A DNA stretch of 64,000 nt from Candolleomyces eurysporus. Taxonomy: Eukaryota > Basidiomycota > Agaricomycetes > Agaricales > Psathyrellaceae. The stretch lies in the NCBI GenBank assembly GCA_027579435.1, contig JANBPK010000709.1:359938-423937 (forward strand), in the 5' to 3' direction. Made by a program: the position numbers and the translations under genes. This document shows, in pieces, positions 23,597-34,524 of this stretch (the stretch's first letter is position 1; every line of letters begins with the position of its first letter). A model generated the notes under the pieces. It saw nothing but the letters and a program-made list of their open reading frames with translations. It searched no databases and was not told the DNA's origin.

Positions 23597-25788
23597 TCAG
23601 AGCTTGGTTCCAAGGTTGACTTGCACGGCCTTGACGTTGGTATAGCTGCAGCCACAGCATTAGAGCGGCTCGCTCAAGTGGAAGGAATCTGACTTACTTG
23701 TGCAAGCAGTATTCACCGAGCTCTCGTCCGATGCCCGACTGCTTGAAACCACCGAAAGGGACAGTGGGGTAGAAGGTGTTGTAACAATTAACCCACACCG
23801 TCCCTGCTTTGATTTTGTTCGCTGTATTGATCGCCCTGTTGAGATCCTTGCTAAAGACGGCAGCAGCAAGCCCGTAGACTGGTCGCGGGTAGCACATCTT
23901 AGTCTCGAGGGTAATGCGGGAGTAGATAAGAGTCAAACTCACAAGTGTCATTTGCCTGCCGAATAACGTCTGCACCGACACCGCAATAAGAGAGAGTTAT
24001 CCGCAACTAGAAGGGAATGTGGCAAACCTTCTTCATTCTCGAATTTGATGATAACTCCTACAGGGCCGAAAATCTCCTCTTGGACAATCTTCATCCCGGG
24101 GTTAGCATCAACGAAGATCGTTGGCTCAATGAAGTAGCCATCGGTCCCCACTCTCCTTCCACCGAGGTGGATCTTTGCCCCATCGGTGAGACCGGAGTTA
24201 ATGTACCCCATAATGCGCTATTAAGTGGTGTCAACTTTGCCCCAAGATTTGAGCATACCATTCTAGCTTACGTCGTATTGAATTTGGGAAATCTGAGGGC
24301 CTTGGTCGACTCCTTCGCCGAATGGATCTCCCAGCTTGATTTCCTTCGCTTTGGCGGTGAACTTCTCGAGGAACTCGTCATAGACGCCTGATTGAACGAA
24401 GATTCGAGACCCTGCACAACACGCTTGGCCATGATTCCAGCTGTCGGCGAGAGTTTAATACTGACCCACCCTCCATTTGATCGGTAGTCAAAGCGGCACT
24501 TACAATAGTCCATGAGCCGTCCACTTGACAGCCTGCTCTAAATCGGCATCGTTGAAGATAATGTTAGGACTCTTTCCCCCGAGCTCGAGTGTGACATTCT
24601 TGAGGTTACTCTTCGCAGCGGCTTCCATAACCTTTCGCCCGACAAGAGTACTACCAGTGAACGCAACCTTTTCGATCTGCGAATGTGAGGTAATGCCCTC
24701 GCCAACCGTGTTTCCGTACCCAGTCACGACATTCACGACACCAGGAGGAACGCCGGCCTCGTTCAGGAGAGCGCATACGCGAAGAGCACTCAGGGGAGTG
24801 AACTCGGAAGGCTTCAAGACGACAGTGTTACCAGTGGCTAGAGCTAAATTTGAAGAAATCGCAAATGAGGACAAGATCGGCCCATCACATAGAACTATAC
24901 TTGCCTGGAACGATCTTCCAAATGAACATCATGACTGACGTTCTTTAGAACACGCATTCAAATCATAGAAGCAAGACGCTCACGAGGAAAGTTCCCTATG
25001 AAGTGTCCATGATAAGCGTCATAACGGGACGGATCCTCCGAGAGATGGGACTTACACGGAATGATCTGACCAACGACGCCGATAGGTTCGTGGCGCGTGT
25101 AAGAAAGCGTCTTGTCATTCGTCTTGGAAAAGGGTTGTCAGATACCCGAAAGCCATCAACACGACAGAACGCTAAATCACCTCGAGGACTTGTCCAGTGA
25201 CCTTGTCAGCCCACCCGGCGTAGTACTTCGTAACGTCGATAGAGAAAACGACATCCACAGTAGAAGCCCATCCAAAGGTCTTCCCTGCAAGTTTCGTGAG
25301 TTAAAGCCCTCTATTGGATGAATGGGAGGCACTACCATTGTTCAAAGCTTCGATAGCACCCAACTCTTTCGCGTGCGCTTCCATCAGCTCAGCAAGCTTC
25401 CAGAGGATGTTGGACCTCTCTCGTCCCGGGACACTCAAGCCCCACGACTTCTCGTACGCTTCCTGAGCGGCGGCGACGGCGATGTCGACATCCTTGGCAG
25501 TTCCCTCGGAGACCGACGTGATGACCTTCCCAGTGGCTCGAGGAATTGCAAGTATCAGGACCAGGCGGGAGACATGATCTCCTTGTGCGACGACATACCT
25601 GGATTCACGATGCTAAACAGACGGAATCAGCGTAAAAAACATCATCATAGAAGCAAATGCCAGCCTTACTCGATGGTTTTGCCCTCCGAGCCATCTACGA
25701 ACTTTCCGTTTATGAACAGCCCGGTCTCAAACGAGGTCTTCCCCTTGTATACGGGAGTGTCAAAGTCGTGAGTGAAGCTGGTAGGCAT
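23597..25788 (-). CDS. NAD(P)+-dependent aldehyde dehydrogenase
   Basis: Oxidises aldehydes to carboxylic acids; cytosolic fungal ALDHs of this class act on acetaldehyde and broader substrates. The ATG at 25788 encodes [20 protein letters not shown], then [16 protein letters not shown]. The conserved Asn motif IIPWNFP is created across an intron. [15 protein letters not shown] and [15 protein letters not shown] form the cofactor fold. The general-base Glu lies in [14 protein letters not shown]. The nucleophile Cys lies in [40 protein letters not shown] and [19 protein letters not shown] then [10 protein letters not shown] complete the signature set. The last exon encodes [15 protein letters not shown] before the TGA at 23597. 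All catalytic residues are present, at an estimated length near 500 residues, with about ten short introns. No targeting peptide is evident, which favours the cytosol. Confidence 0.95.
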
Positions 25789-26360
25789 GGGGTTGAGATA
25801 TTCGAGGAGCACAATGGAATGAGGCAATACCACTGTTTCTTGTACCCGTATTTATACCCTCAGGACATGCTTCCTGAAGCTTGTAGCTGATCTCGAAGCA
25901 GACGCCACCCCGGTGAGACTCACATGGGACCCAATAAATGGGGTGCTAGTCCAGCCTAAAATGACATCTCCCTCGCGCTGGAGCTAGGATTCTAGCTGGT
26001 CCAACGTCCTGGTACAGAGTTTGGCTACCTGGGGTTAATCAATCATGAAGCAGGCAGACTCACTATGAAATGTAGACGAACTTGAGCGCGACAAAAGGGG
26101 TCCGAAGCACTGGAAATTTCGGTTGGAGGGCCAGGTATGAGAGAACATTAGCTGATAAGCTCTTTCTATGAGTCCGCATGATGGCACCGAGCAGCCGTAG
26201 AAAGTCAAATTGACCGGAGACTCAGCACGCTCCCCTGAAAAAAGGTTTGACACATAACACCATGAGTATATGCACGCAAATACGATTTGTAGTAAAAGTA
26301 CACCATTGATTACGTTCCTTCGTCCCTCTTGAACACTCGAAGCTAACCGGAGACCCACCC
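25789..26360. other. Intergenic between ALDH start and USP5-like stop
   Basis: About 570 bases, including the aldehyde dehydrogenase promoter. A 109-codon minus-strand open frame (26364-26035) has no supporting feature. Confidence 0.4.
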
Positions 26361-29300
26361 TCAAACCCGCACAAAAACGTACAAATAAGCCAACTTCTTC
26401 AACTCCCTCACACTCTCCCTATCCGCCTTGACAACCTTCTCATCATTGAACAAAACCCAACTATCCTCGTCGTCTCCCGCAACGGAGCTCAAGTTCGGAA
26501 CCCTAATATGCGCGACGTAGTGACCCGAATGAACCGAGGGCCCCTTATGCGAGATGAACGCCTTGAGTTTATAAGTGACAGGCACCTCTTTGATCCCTGG
26601 TACTTCTTTCTTCGTTGCTTCGCCACCAGAGGCGGAAGAAGTAGAGGGGGCATCTTCCCCAGTATCGTCTGGGTGGCTGAACAGCCACTCGACGGCTCGC
26701 TCGGCGTCTCCGTTCTATCGAATCGGTGTCAGTTCATTGATCGTTCGAAACGTAGACAAACAAGTCAAAACGAGAGGAGGGGAAGGAAGAATGAGGGGGT
26801 GGGAGTAGAATACAAGAAAGAAAGAAAATACCCACCGTCTCTCTCAACGCCTTCTTAGCCTGCGCGTGCGTGAACCCCATATCAGCCAACATAGCAACTT
26901 GTTCAGGGTTCGGTTCCGCCTTTCCTCCACCACCACCTCCCGAGGCAGTCTTGAGCTCAATCGGAGCGTCAATATCTGCAGAACACGTTTCATCGTCAGC
27001 GACCAACAGAGACCGTAGAAGAGAAAGAAAGTAACGGTAACAAGACACCCACCAGGATCATCCATATGCCCAAACAACCACTCCATCGCACTCTCGACAT
27101 CCGCTCCATTACCCGTCGCCAACAACGCCTTCTGACACCTCACCAAAGGGAATCCCATACCCTGCAACTGGTTCAACGCATCTTCATTAAATTGCGGCGC
27201 CTGTGGCGCAGAGGAAGATGAAGAATCGTCCGCAAACTCCTCTTCGCCGGGCTTGAGACCCGTGCCGAGGTGGGTTTCGGTGAATTGGAGGGTGTCGTTC
27301 GATGGGAGGGCGATCGGTATATCTGTGAGGTATGATGTTCGTTAATCGCGATGACACGACAAAGGAAAGAGGAGAAGAGAGTACGCACCCAACTTTGCCG
27401 GGACCCAATTAACCAACTGGAACTTCTTGGCATGTATAACTAGCACTTGAGGGAACGAAGCGAACTTCGTTTGCCTAGAGTGCACTCATTAGCTAACCAC
27501 ACTCTCCAAGGGCAAAATGGCGAACGAAAGAACCAATAAACGTACTTTAGTGCCAGCACACTCTTCTGACATCCCGGACACGCATACTCCAACGCCTCTG
27601 TCCCCAAAAGCCCATCTAAACAGGTCCACAGCTGCACCTCCTCATAAAGGGTCTTCCCATCTGCGTCTTTCCCCGATTCCTTAGCGGGCACAGCGACGCT
27701 CACAACGTCGTTCTCGTCCGTCCTATACCGCACCTTCTTGCACTCATTACACTGTAGACGCTGCTCAAGTGCGTATGTGAACACTGTCGTCGGGTCTATA
27801 CGAGGGGGGGNTTCGTTAGTCAAGAAATTCCACTTCACAATTCAAGAACCGACGATGACGGATTCGGGAAAGGAGGACGACGAAAAGAAAGAAGGAACTC
27901 AACTCACCTCCCTCCCTCCCATTATACTTTTTCAGATCCCTCCTGACGACATTCAAAAGGTGCCCCAAAAACTCTTCAGAATCCTGCTGCCTCATCGTAC
28001 TAAACTCCTCATGCCCCTTGCCCACCAAACCTTTGAATCCCACAGGCCTAATCCCCGTCTGGAATACCGGGGTAGGTGAAGGGTGTTGGTGGGATTCCTG
28101 AGGCGACACGCCGGTAGGTGAGCCTGTATACACGTTATATCAGCTCAGCAAAGTCGAAATGGCGCATGGAGGGATCGATAGACGAAAAAGAGAAAACGAA
28201 AGACGCACCAGACCCCAGAGTAGGAGACCCCAGAGGGCTCCCAGGACTAAAATTCGCCGGATGCGAATACCTCCCACTCAACAACCCATCCGCGACTTTC
28301 CTCATCTGACACTCGACACACTCTGCCGGAAGCTGGACGTCACACCCTTCGGCGTGCTTCACCGTCCAGGCCCCGTCCGCAGTGCCGGGATAATACCGGG
28401 CCTGGAACGCGGGGAGGGCGAACAGGGTCTGCAAGACCGACGCCATGTAGCAGCTGTTACCCAAATTCGCGAGCCCCGTAAGCCCAGGCCCGAATACGGG
28501 TTGCAGAGCCTGTCCGTCCTCGTCGAGGAGGGAAAAGTCGTAGCGGAGGTTATGTTCAATTTGCAGCTCGGTCATGCTCTTCTCCGTCTTGGTCAACGTC
28601 TGCACGTTGATCCCGAACGTCGAAAGGTGCGCTGCAAGTTCTGGATCCTGCTTCGCGTCGTCGCAGCTGTAGCAGTAGATGTCTAGAGAACAACCACACT
28701 CGTCGGTCGGCCTCGGTGGAAAGGGAGAGAAGAAAATACGACTCACCCGCCGCGCCCTCGGCCGTGATGGTACCCAACTTGACGCTAACCGCATGGCCTG
28801 TACTCTTGAAGTGCTCGAGCCCGTGCCCGTTTCCACCTAGTCCGCCGTACAGTTGTCGTCCACATCCGAGAGAGCCACAGGTAAGGCAAAGCCAAAGATT
28901 CTCTTTGAGGTCGCAGGCGTTGCAGTGTGCCAGGCCTACGGCAGCGACGCGCGTCAGGAAGATAGCAGAAAGCAAAGGGGTAGTAGGGATGACGCACCAG
29001 ACTGCGCTATATGTCCAGTTTGGAACTGCTCCAACATCAACGTATGTTCGCATGGTGTGATCTCTTCTTCCCAAGCTTGGACTTCAGACTGGCGGGCGGA
29101 GGAGAGGGATTTGATGACAGAGTCGACGAGGGATTTGACCTGGGGAGAAAATCTCGGTGGAAGAGACGGGAATTGGGAGAGGACGACGCACCTGGGGCTC
29201 CGCAGCCACCTGAGGAAGCTCCAATCCCTTGGCTGGATCGCACTTCCAACACTTGATGATGGTGGTCGTATCGTACTTGTCTTCTTCTCTTTCTTCTACG

Positions 29301-29705
29301 ATCGCGAGCTTTGTCATCTTTGCTGGGGGCTCTTCATCCTCAGTCTGCAACACCAATGAGCATGGATGAATGAGTCAATGATGAATGACACGCACCCGCT
29401 TCACGTTGGGCTTTGCTTTCCGCTTCACATTGAGCGTGAACCCATGTCCTGATTTCCTGACGTGGGTCTGAGCGTGATGTCGGTCCGTTGAGAGACATCC
29501 GCCGTTGAAGCAGCTTAGGCAGACGTCGACGCCTGCGGGCGAGTCCTATTGCACCACTATCATCAGTCATCGGCGCAGCAATAAGAGGAAAAGGACATAC
29601 CTGATTGTCGAAACACTGCGTACACTCTTCGCGATGCACCGCCTGCGAGAGCCTCGGTGCCTGCAGTCTCGCCAGTCCGTCCAAATGTGGACACGTCGTT
29701 GTCAT
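26361..29705 (-). CDS. Ubiquitin carboxyl-terminal hydrolase, USP5/Ubp14 type
   Basis: USP5/Ubp14 enzymes disassemble free polyubiquitin chains. The start at 29705 encodes MTTTCPHLDGLARLQAPRLS. A Cys-rich N-terminal cryptic zinc-finger region follows (VCLSCFNGGCL), then the ZnF-UBP domain (CNACDLKENLWLCLTCGSLG then GCGRQLYGG, GHGLEHFKSTGHAV), which binds the free ubiquitin C terminus. The Cys box is GLANLGNSCYMASVLQTLF. The helical insert EFSTMRQQDSEEFLGHLLNV, QCNECKKVRYRT with paired Cys, and FPQVLVIHAKKFQLVNW follow. Two UBA domains come next (NEDALNQLQGMGFPLVRC; EQVAMLADMGFTHAQAKKAL). The His box is VHSGHYVAHIR, and the protein ends AYLYVFVRV. All catalytic elements are present. About thirteen short introns interrupt it; an N at 27811 falls in one. 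Two decayed partial copies lie in the F-box array at about 32,480 and 45,055. Confidence 0.94.
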
Positions 29706-30044
29706 TCTCGGAAAGCTGAAAGGTGGTGGTGGAAGAGATTAAAGTCGCGTCCGACGCGATTGGGCGCTTAGATGATCCATCACATCTCTTTTCGCACGGC
29801 TATTGGCACCGAGGCCTCCATCCCCGCAAACAACACATATGAAGCATTCAAAAGCTTGACCTGACCTCGAGGATTTCATTTCTTTGTTCCAGGCGGTGTA
29901 GTGCAAGGCAACAGCGTGGCATCCACGATTTTCCTGTCGTGTTCCAGTATAACTCGTATTCGAGGTTCGCTTATACTCATCCTGTCCAATCACTGCTCAC
30001 CCTGACTACTCACACTCGTCTACTACTTCCAATCCATTTTCCTG
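29706..30044. promoter_or_regulatory. Shared 340-bp divergent promoter region
   Basis: The USP5-like gene (-, start 29705) and the zinc-ribbon protein (+, start 30045) are transcribed away from this interval, so it must hold both promoters if the starts are right. The first part (GCGTCCGACGCGATTGGGCG, near 29745) is conserved in the decayed USP5 copy at about 33,715, where it lies at the same distance from the start codon relic. No canonical TATA box is obvious. Confidence 0.5.
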
Positions 30045-31951
30045 ATGAGCCTGGAGTACAGCCCTGCATTGCCGTCTTTGAATGCGGTATCACGCCGGGG
30101 TCTGAGCGGGCGGGTCATCGCATTCCGTTGTCGCTTAGGACGCCTGATGAGCTGCATCTCACGGCCGTTTCCCGCAGGCAGAAGCATTGAACAAGGCGAC
30201 GATAAGGCACCTTCCAGCTCTCGAGAGAGGCTACAGACCCTTGCGGAAACGATAAACGTCCTATTCTCAATTGCAGAGACAATACCCGTGTTTGGACCCC
30301 CGATAAAAGGAGCGCTGGAGGCGTTGCACAAGATGCTACAGCTGATCGAGGTGAGTCTGAGCACACATATTGAGATCCTACCCACATCGTCACATTCTAT
30401 AGACACGATATCAGGTTCGAGAAGATGCGAAAGAGCTGCTGAGTAGGGTTGAGTCGTTAGTCAACGAGCTCAGTCGTTACAAGGGCCAACCAATTCCCCA
30501 CGTCGAAAAGCTGGCTCGGTACGTTGTTTGACTGGAAACTCCTCGTCAAGTCCTTATTCCTCCGCAGGTACTTGCAAGCTGCTTTCGAAGATATGGAACG
30601 TTCGATGCAGAAAAAANCGCTTGCGCTACCGTGTAATTGCCGCGTCTATCAATCAGTGGAATTTACAAATTGACCGGTGTCTGGCTGATTCTTCGGTGAG
30701 TTCTGGGGTCGTCGCTGATTTTACTGCCGAATATTGACACGACAAATCTATTCAAGTTTATCATGAACGTGGAGATGAGCCTCTCAAGGCCGAAAGAAGT
30801 ATCCGTCACGTCTATCACCGTGATTGACCCTTTCGGGTTCGCACAAAATTTCCCAAAGCCTCAGCAGGCTGCTGACCTTTCCGTGAGTCGTTTTCTCATG
30901 CACTTACCCCCAATAATGTGTGTAACGTCGGACATCAAACAGCTCCTTGCTCAATGGATACTGGGACGATACGACACAAATCCTGGATTTCTGTCGTTGC
31001 TAAAGGGTTTCCTGGACAGAAGCGCCTTCGAGATCACGTTTGACAACGGTTCGAAACCAATCACAGTTCAACCCGAGCTTCTACCTCTTCTCAGAGACGA
31101 TACCAAGCTTGTCATGAGTGTCGTCACTTTCCAAGGTGCATCACTTCAGCAAACGACGGTTCCGTGCCCGTCGTGCCTCAAGGAAATCCCAGTGCAGGTA
31201 TCGGTGGATGTCAGTGCTGGCGACCGAGTGTTCTGGTGCGTAGAAACTATATTCAATTAACGTTCCCCACACTTACGTTGATTTTTTAGTTCGCACTGCG
31301 ATAGGCGCGTCCAGACGGAGACCACAGTCGTCGAAGGCTCAGTAGACGACCGGGGAGATGTTGCTCAAGATTGGAGCAAATATCTACGAAACATCATCGT
31401 AAAGTTGCGATTGGACTCGTCGACCCCATCCCAGCCTCCTGAGAATCCAATAGACGGTATAGGCACCGACCAATCCTTGTTCATGTCGTCGTCGACGTCG
31501 CAGTCTTTTTCTTCAGAGTCATCGCAGTCATCGAGAGATGAGCTCCCAGGAGGGTCTCCGCACGTCGGACAAACGAAAAACCCGTTCGAATTTCTCGACA
31601 GACTCTATAATGATATTCTCTTGAGTTCAACGAAGGCGCTTGAAGCTTTCAATACCTACCAGGGCGCGGGACACAAATCACCGGCTCATAATGTCAAGAT
31701 CATTACTAACTCCAACGTACACGCAACAGTTACCTCGTGCCAAATGGTCTCGGTCGTATATGAACAGTGAGTACATTTTCCTTATCACTTGACTATGGTC
31801 ATCGTCAACCGACGCTCCTCCTTGTTTTAGCAGCAACAGAGAAACACGTCTATCCAGCCCGTATATTCAAACGTTGATAAGAGACGGTTATATTGACTGT
31901 GAAGTTTACACGAGTGGTTGGGCTGGGTTGCGTGGCAGGGGCCACACCTGA
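30045..31951 (+). CDS. Predicted helical/zinc-ribbon protein of unknown function
   Basis: I do not recognise a family with certainty. The start at 30045 encodes MSLEYSPALPSLNAVSRRGL. A helical, hydrophobic segment follows (TINVLFSIAETIPVFGPPIK then GALEALHKMLQLIE) that resembles the N-terminal helical domain of fungal NLR-like (STAND) proteins. Then come coiled-coil-like exons (VREDAKELLSRVESLVNELS). A compact region begins SVTSITVIDPFGFAQNFP and LLAQWILGRYDTNPGFLSLL. A four-cysteine zinc ribbon follows, VPCPSCLKEIPV and RVFCSHCDRRV, with the second pair formed across an intron. After it come a Ser-rich disordered stretch (STSQSFSSESSQSSRDELPG) and a final exon ending GLRGRGHT at 31951. An N at 30617 after six A marks a one-base frame shift; downstream exons are in the shifted frame, so the gene is probably intact. 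No nucleotide-binding NACHT motif is present. Confidence 0.62.
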
Positions 31952-32479
31952 TCCTTTGCCTCAGCATCAGCTCCTACTCCAAATTCTGCATGTGGCAAGT
32001 TGTGGTTTATCCATCTCAGAGATGTAGGTCATTAGTATGTAGTCGCCCAACACAAGAATTCCATCATTGTTTACGTCCACGTCCAATTTATCACATGAAG
32101 AACGAGAGGTCTTTCACCTCAAAACCAGACAATCAACGAGGGGGAAGAACTTAATTCACGAGGAGATTACTTAAATACAGTGTGAAGCTGTTAAAATCAC
32201 CTTTTCCTAACAACAGGAGAGAGTGAAGAATGTAACAGCTGCGGGTGGTCTTGAGCCTTCTTTCTCTTCGTAGCTCTTCCACACTGGCGGCCATCGTTCG
32301 GACAAAGCACCGTCAAATCGTGACCGGTCCGAATTTTGTTGGCTCCGTTACATATTGCGAATCCCTCTTTGCCGGCCGAAACATTAAGAGAAGATGACGA
32401 GGCATTTTCATGGACGGACGGGAGCAGTCCAGACCGCTGATGAGAAATGGCGGCCCAGAAGAGCCAGAGGAGGATTTAG
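31952..32479. other. Intergenic boundary of the F-box array
   Basis: No gene seen. This is the transition from the conserved gene block to the duplicated array. Confidence 0.4.
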
Positions 32480-33785
32480 ATGCGTCTTCTGGGTGGCTGA
32501 AAGGCCACTCGACAGCTCGTTCAGCATCTCCGGTCTATTAAATAGCTGTCAGCTGATCGATATTTTGGAGGGATAGTCGACAAAAACATCAAAGAGAGAT
32601 AAAGGGACAGCGAGGCGGATGGTGACAGAAAACAAAGAAAGAAAGAAAGAAGGGTACTCTCCGTCTCTTTTCACGCCTTCCTAGCCTGCGAATGCGTAAA
32701 TCCCATATCAGCCAACATAGCAACTTGCTCAGGGTTCGGTTGCGCGTTTCCTCCACCTCCCGATGCAGCCTTGAGTTAAATCGGAGCGTCGATATCTGTA
32801 TAATGCGATTTTAATCGTCAATAACCAAGTCCAATCAAGATCAAAAAAAAGCCGAAACCTTCGCCGAAGCAGCTAGAGAGAGCCGAAGGGTCACGAAGGG
32901 GCGCTCATTGGGATCATCCATATACGCAAACAGCCACTCAATCTCTCTCCACACCCGCTCCATTATCCGTCGCCAATAACGCCTTCTGACATCTAGGTAA
33001 CGGGAACCCCATACCCTGCAACTGATTCAACGCGTCTTCGTTAAACTGAGGGCCTGGAAGAGACAGAGTCATCCGCAGGCTCTTCCCCGGGCCTGAGACC
33101 TGTGCCGAGTTGCCTTGCAGTGAATATGAGTGTGTCGTTAGATGGGAGGGCGATGGGTATATCTGCACAGAGTTTGTTAGTTATGAAGAACGGGAAGAAT
33201 GGAGAGCACGCACCAACTTCACCGAAGCCCAATAGACCAACTGGAGCTTCTTAGAATGTATAATAAACACTTCGGGAACGAAGGGAATTTGGTTTGCCTG
33301 GCGAGCAGAGAGGATTCCATGACAGAGTCGACGATGGATATGACCTGGGAGGGAAAGGTCAGCAGCTATCGCACCAGATATGAGCGGAGGGAGAGGAAGG
33401 GGCAGAGGACGACGAACGCACCCGGGGCTCCGCAGCCATCTGAGGAATCTCCAGTCCTTCGCTGGATCGCACTCCCAACACTTGACGGTGGTGGTCGTAT
33501 CGTACTTGCCTTCTTCTCTTTCTTCCACGACCGCGAGGCTTGTCATCTTTGCTAGGGGCTCTTCATCCTCGGTCTGCAGTACCAATGAGACGCACCTGAT
33601 TATCGAAACACTGCTTACACTCTTCCCTGTGCACCACTCTAGGTGCCTGCAATCTTGCTAGCCCGTCCAAATGTGGACACGTCGTAGTCATTCTTGGAAA
33701 GCGGAACAAAGCGTCGCGTCCGACGCGATTGGGCGCTATGATCCATCAGATCTATTTTTCGCACGGGCTATTGGCACCGATGGCA
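32480..33785 (-). pseudogene. USP5-like pseudogene 1, internally deleted
   Basis: Near-identical in parts to the intact USP5-like gene at 26361-29705. Recognisable pieces, from 5' to 3' on the minus strand, are the promoter block GCGTCCGACGCGATTGGGCG, TEDEEPLAKMTSLAVVEERE, KYDTTTTVKCWECDPAKDW, then a direct jump from the GILSARQ equivalent to KFPSFPEVFIIHSKKLQLVY, LPSNDTLIFTARQLGTGLRP, EDALNQLQGMGFPLPRCQKA and the region upstream of the second UBA domain. The jump removes the zinc finger, the catalytic Cys box and the helical insert, and the His box end is absent, so it cannot encode a peptidase. Several small indels also occur. It lies directly upstream of a type B F-box relic, as does the second copy. 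Confidence 0.85.
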
Positions 33786-33834
33786 GCGCATGACCATTTG
33801 CGAAGCCATTCTCTCGGTCGCCTGTGGTCAAGGG

Positions 33835-34270
33835 GTTGCGCTCAGATTCGTCACCTTGCACCCGGATAAACAGATCAATCCTTTCAACGAGCCGTGACTT
33901 CTTGACGCTGATCCACTCGCCCAATAGCGGAACTCAATCTATCTGTGGAAAGAGAGGAACCGTTCTAGCGGCTAAGCAACACTTATAGTCTGAACCTCTT
34001 ACTTCACCCCGACTTTGACGTCGCGGAGGGTGAGCCAGAGCTTTTGGGGCTTGAAGACACCGAACACTCGTGCAAACTCCCACCTCTCAAGTCGTTGATA
34101 ATTCGCAAGGACCTGACTCTCGATAGTCGCCCCAGCAGGGGGAGCTAAAAGAAATTTGATAGAGTTTGCGACTGCATTGACCTCACACAGAAGGAGCTCC
34201 ACAGCTTTTTAACAATGCTTCGAAATGTTTCGACCTCTTTTTGTTGACTGCTGATCGGATTTCAGACGAA
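33835..34270 (+). pseudogene. Type B F-box gene relic (3' part)
   Basis: Aligns with the type B gene at 46498-47712. The pieces around 33835-33955 match the region encoding SYPDTEIDPLNG to LSPRIGELHLS. TATAGTCTGAACCTCTT near 33986 matches NVYSLNLLL, then a deletion leads to GAGCCAGAGCTTTTGGGGCT, matching EPELLELEDSQIAEH. The 3' tail (ACACAGAAGGAGCTCCACAG) retains the sense codon CAG where two other type B copies have TAG. Multiple frameshifts show it is dead. It sits immediately upstream of type A copy 1. Confidence 0.7.
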
Positions 34271-34524
34271 CCGTTGCAACTAATATCCGTTTGGTGCGCT
34301 TCTTCCCCTTTGTTAGCTTGAATTTGAACTACAGAACGTTGTAAGTAATGTATCTTACAAAAATTTATATTTAAAATAGCTGTTCTCTCCAGGTTCCGTG
34401 ACCATAGTGTCGAAAATCATCAAGAGGCGCGAGAGATAAGATAAGATTCGGTTCATCAGATGCCGGCACCTCCGGGACGACACCATCTCCTCCTTCTACT
34501 TCCTCTCCCTCACTCTTGCGACCA

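Noticed and set aside
26035..26364. Minus-strand open frame just after the USP5-like gene
   Set aside because: It starts within the last coding codons of that gene and runs into 3' sequence; no independent support.
34516..34524. Nine-base upstream extension of type A genes (also at 43145 and 61597)
   Set aside because: It relies on TTG or GTG as a start codon; the adjacent ATG in the context CGACCAATG is the natural eukaryotic start.
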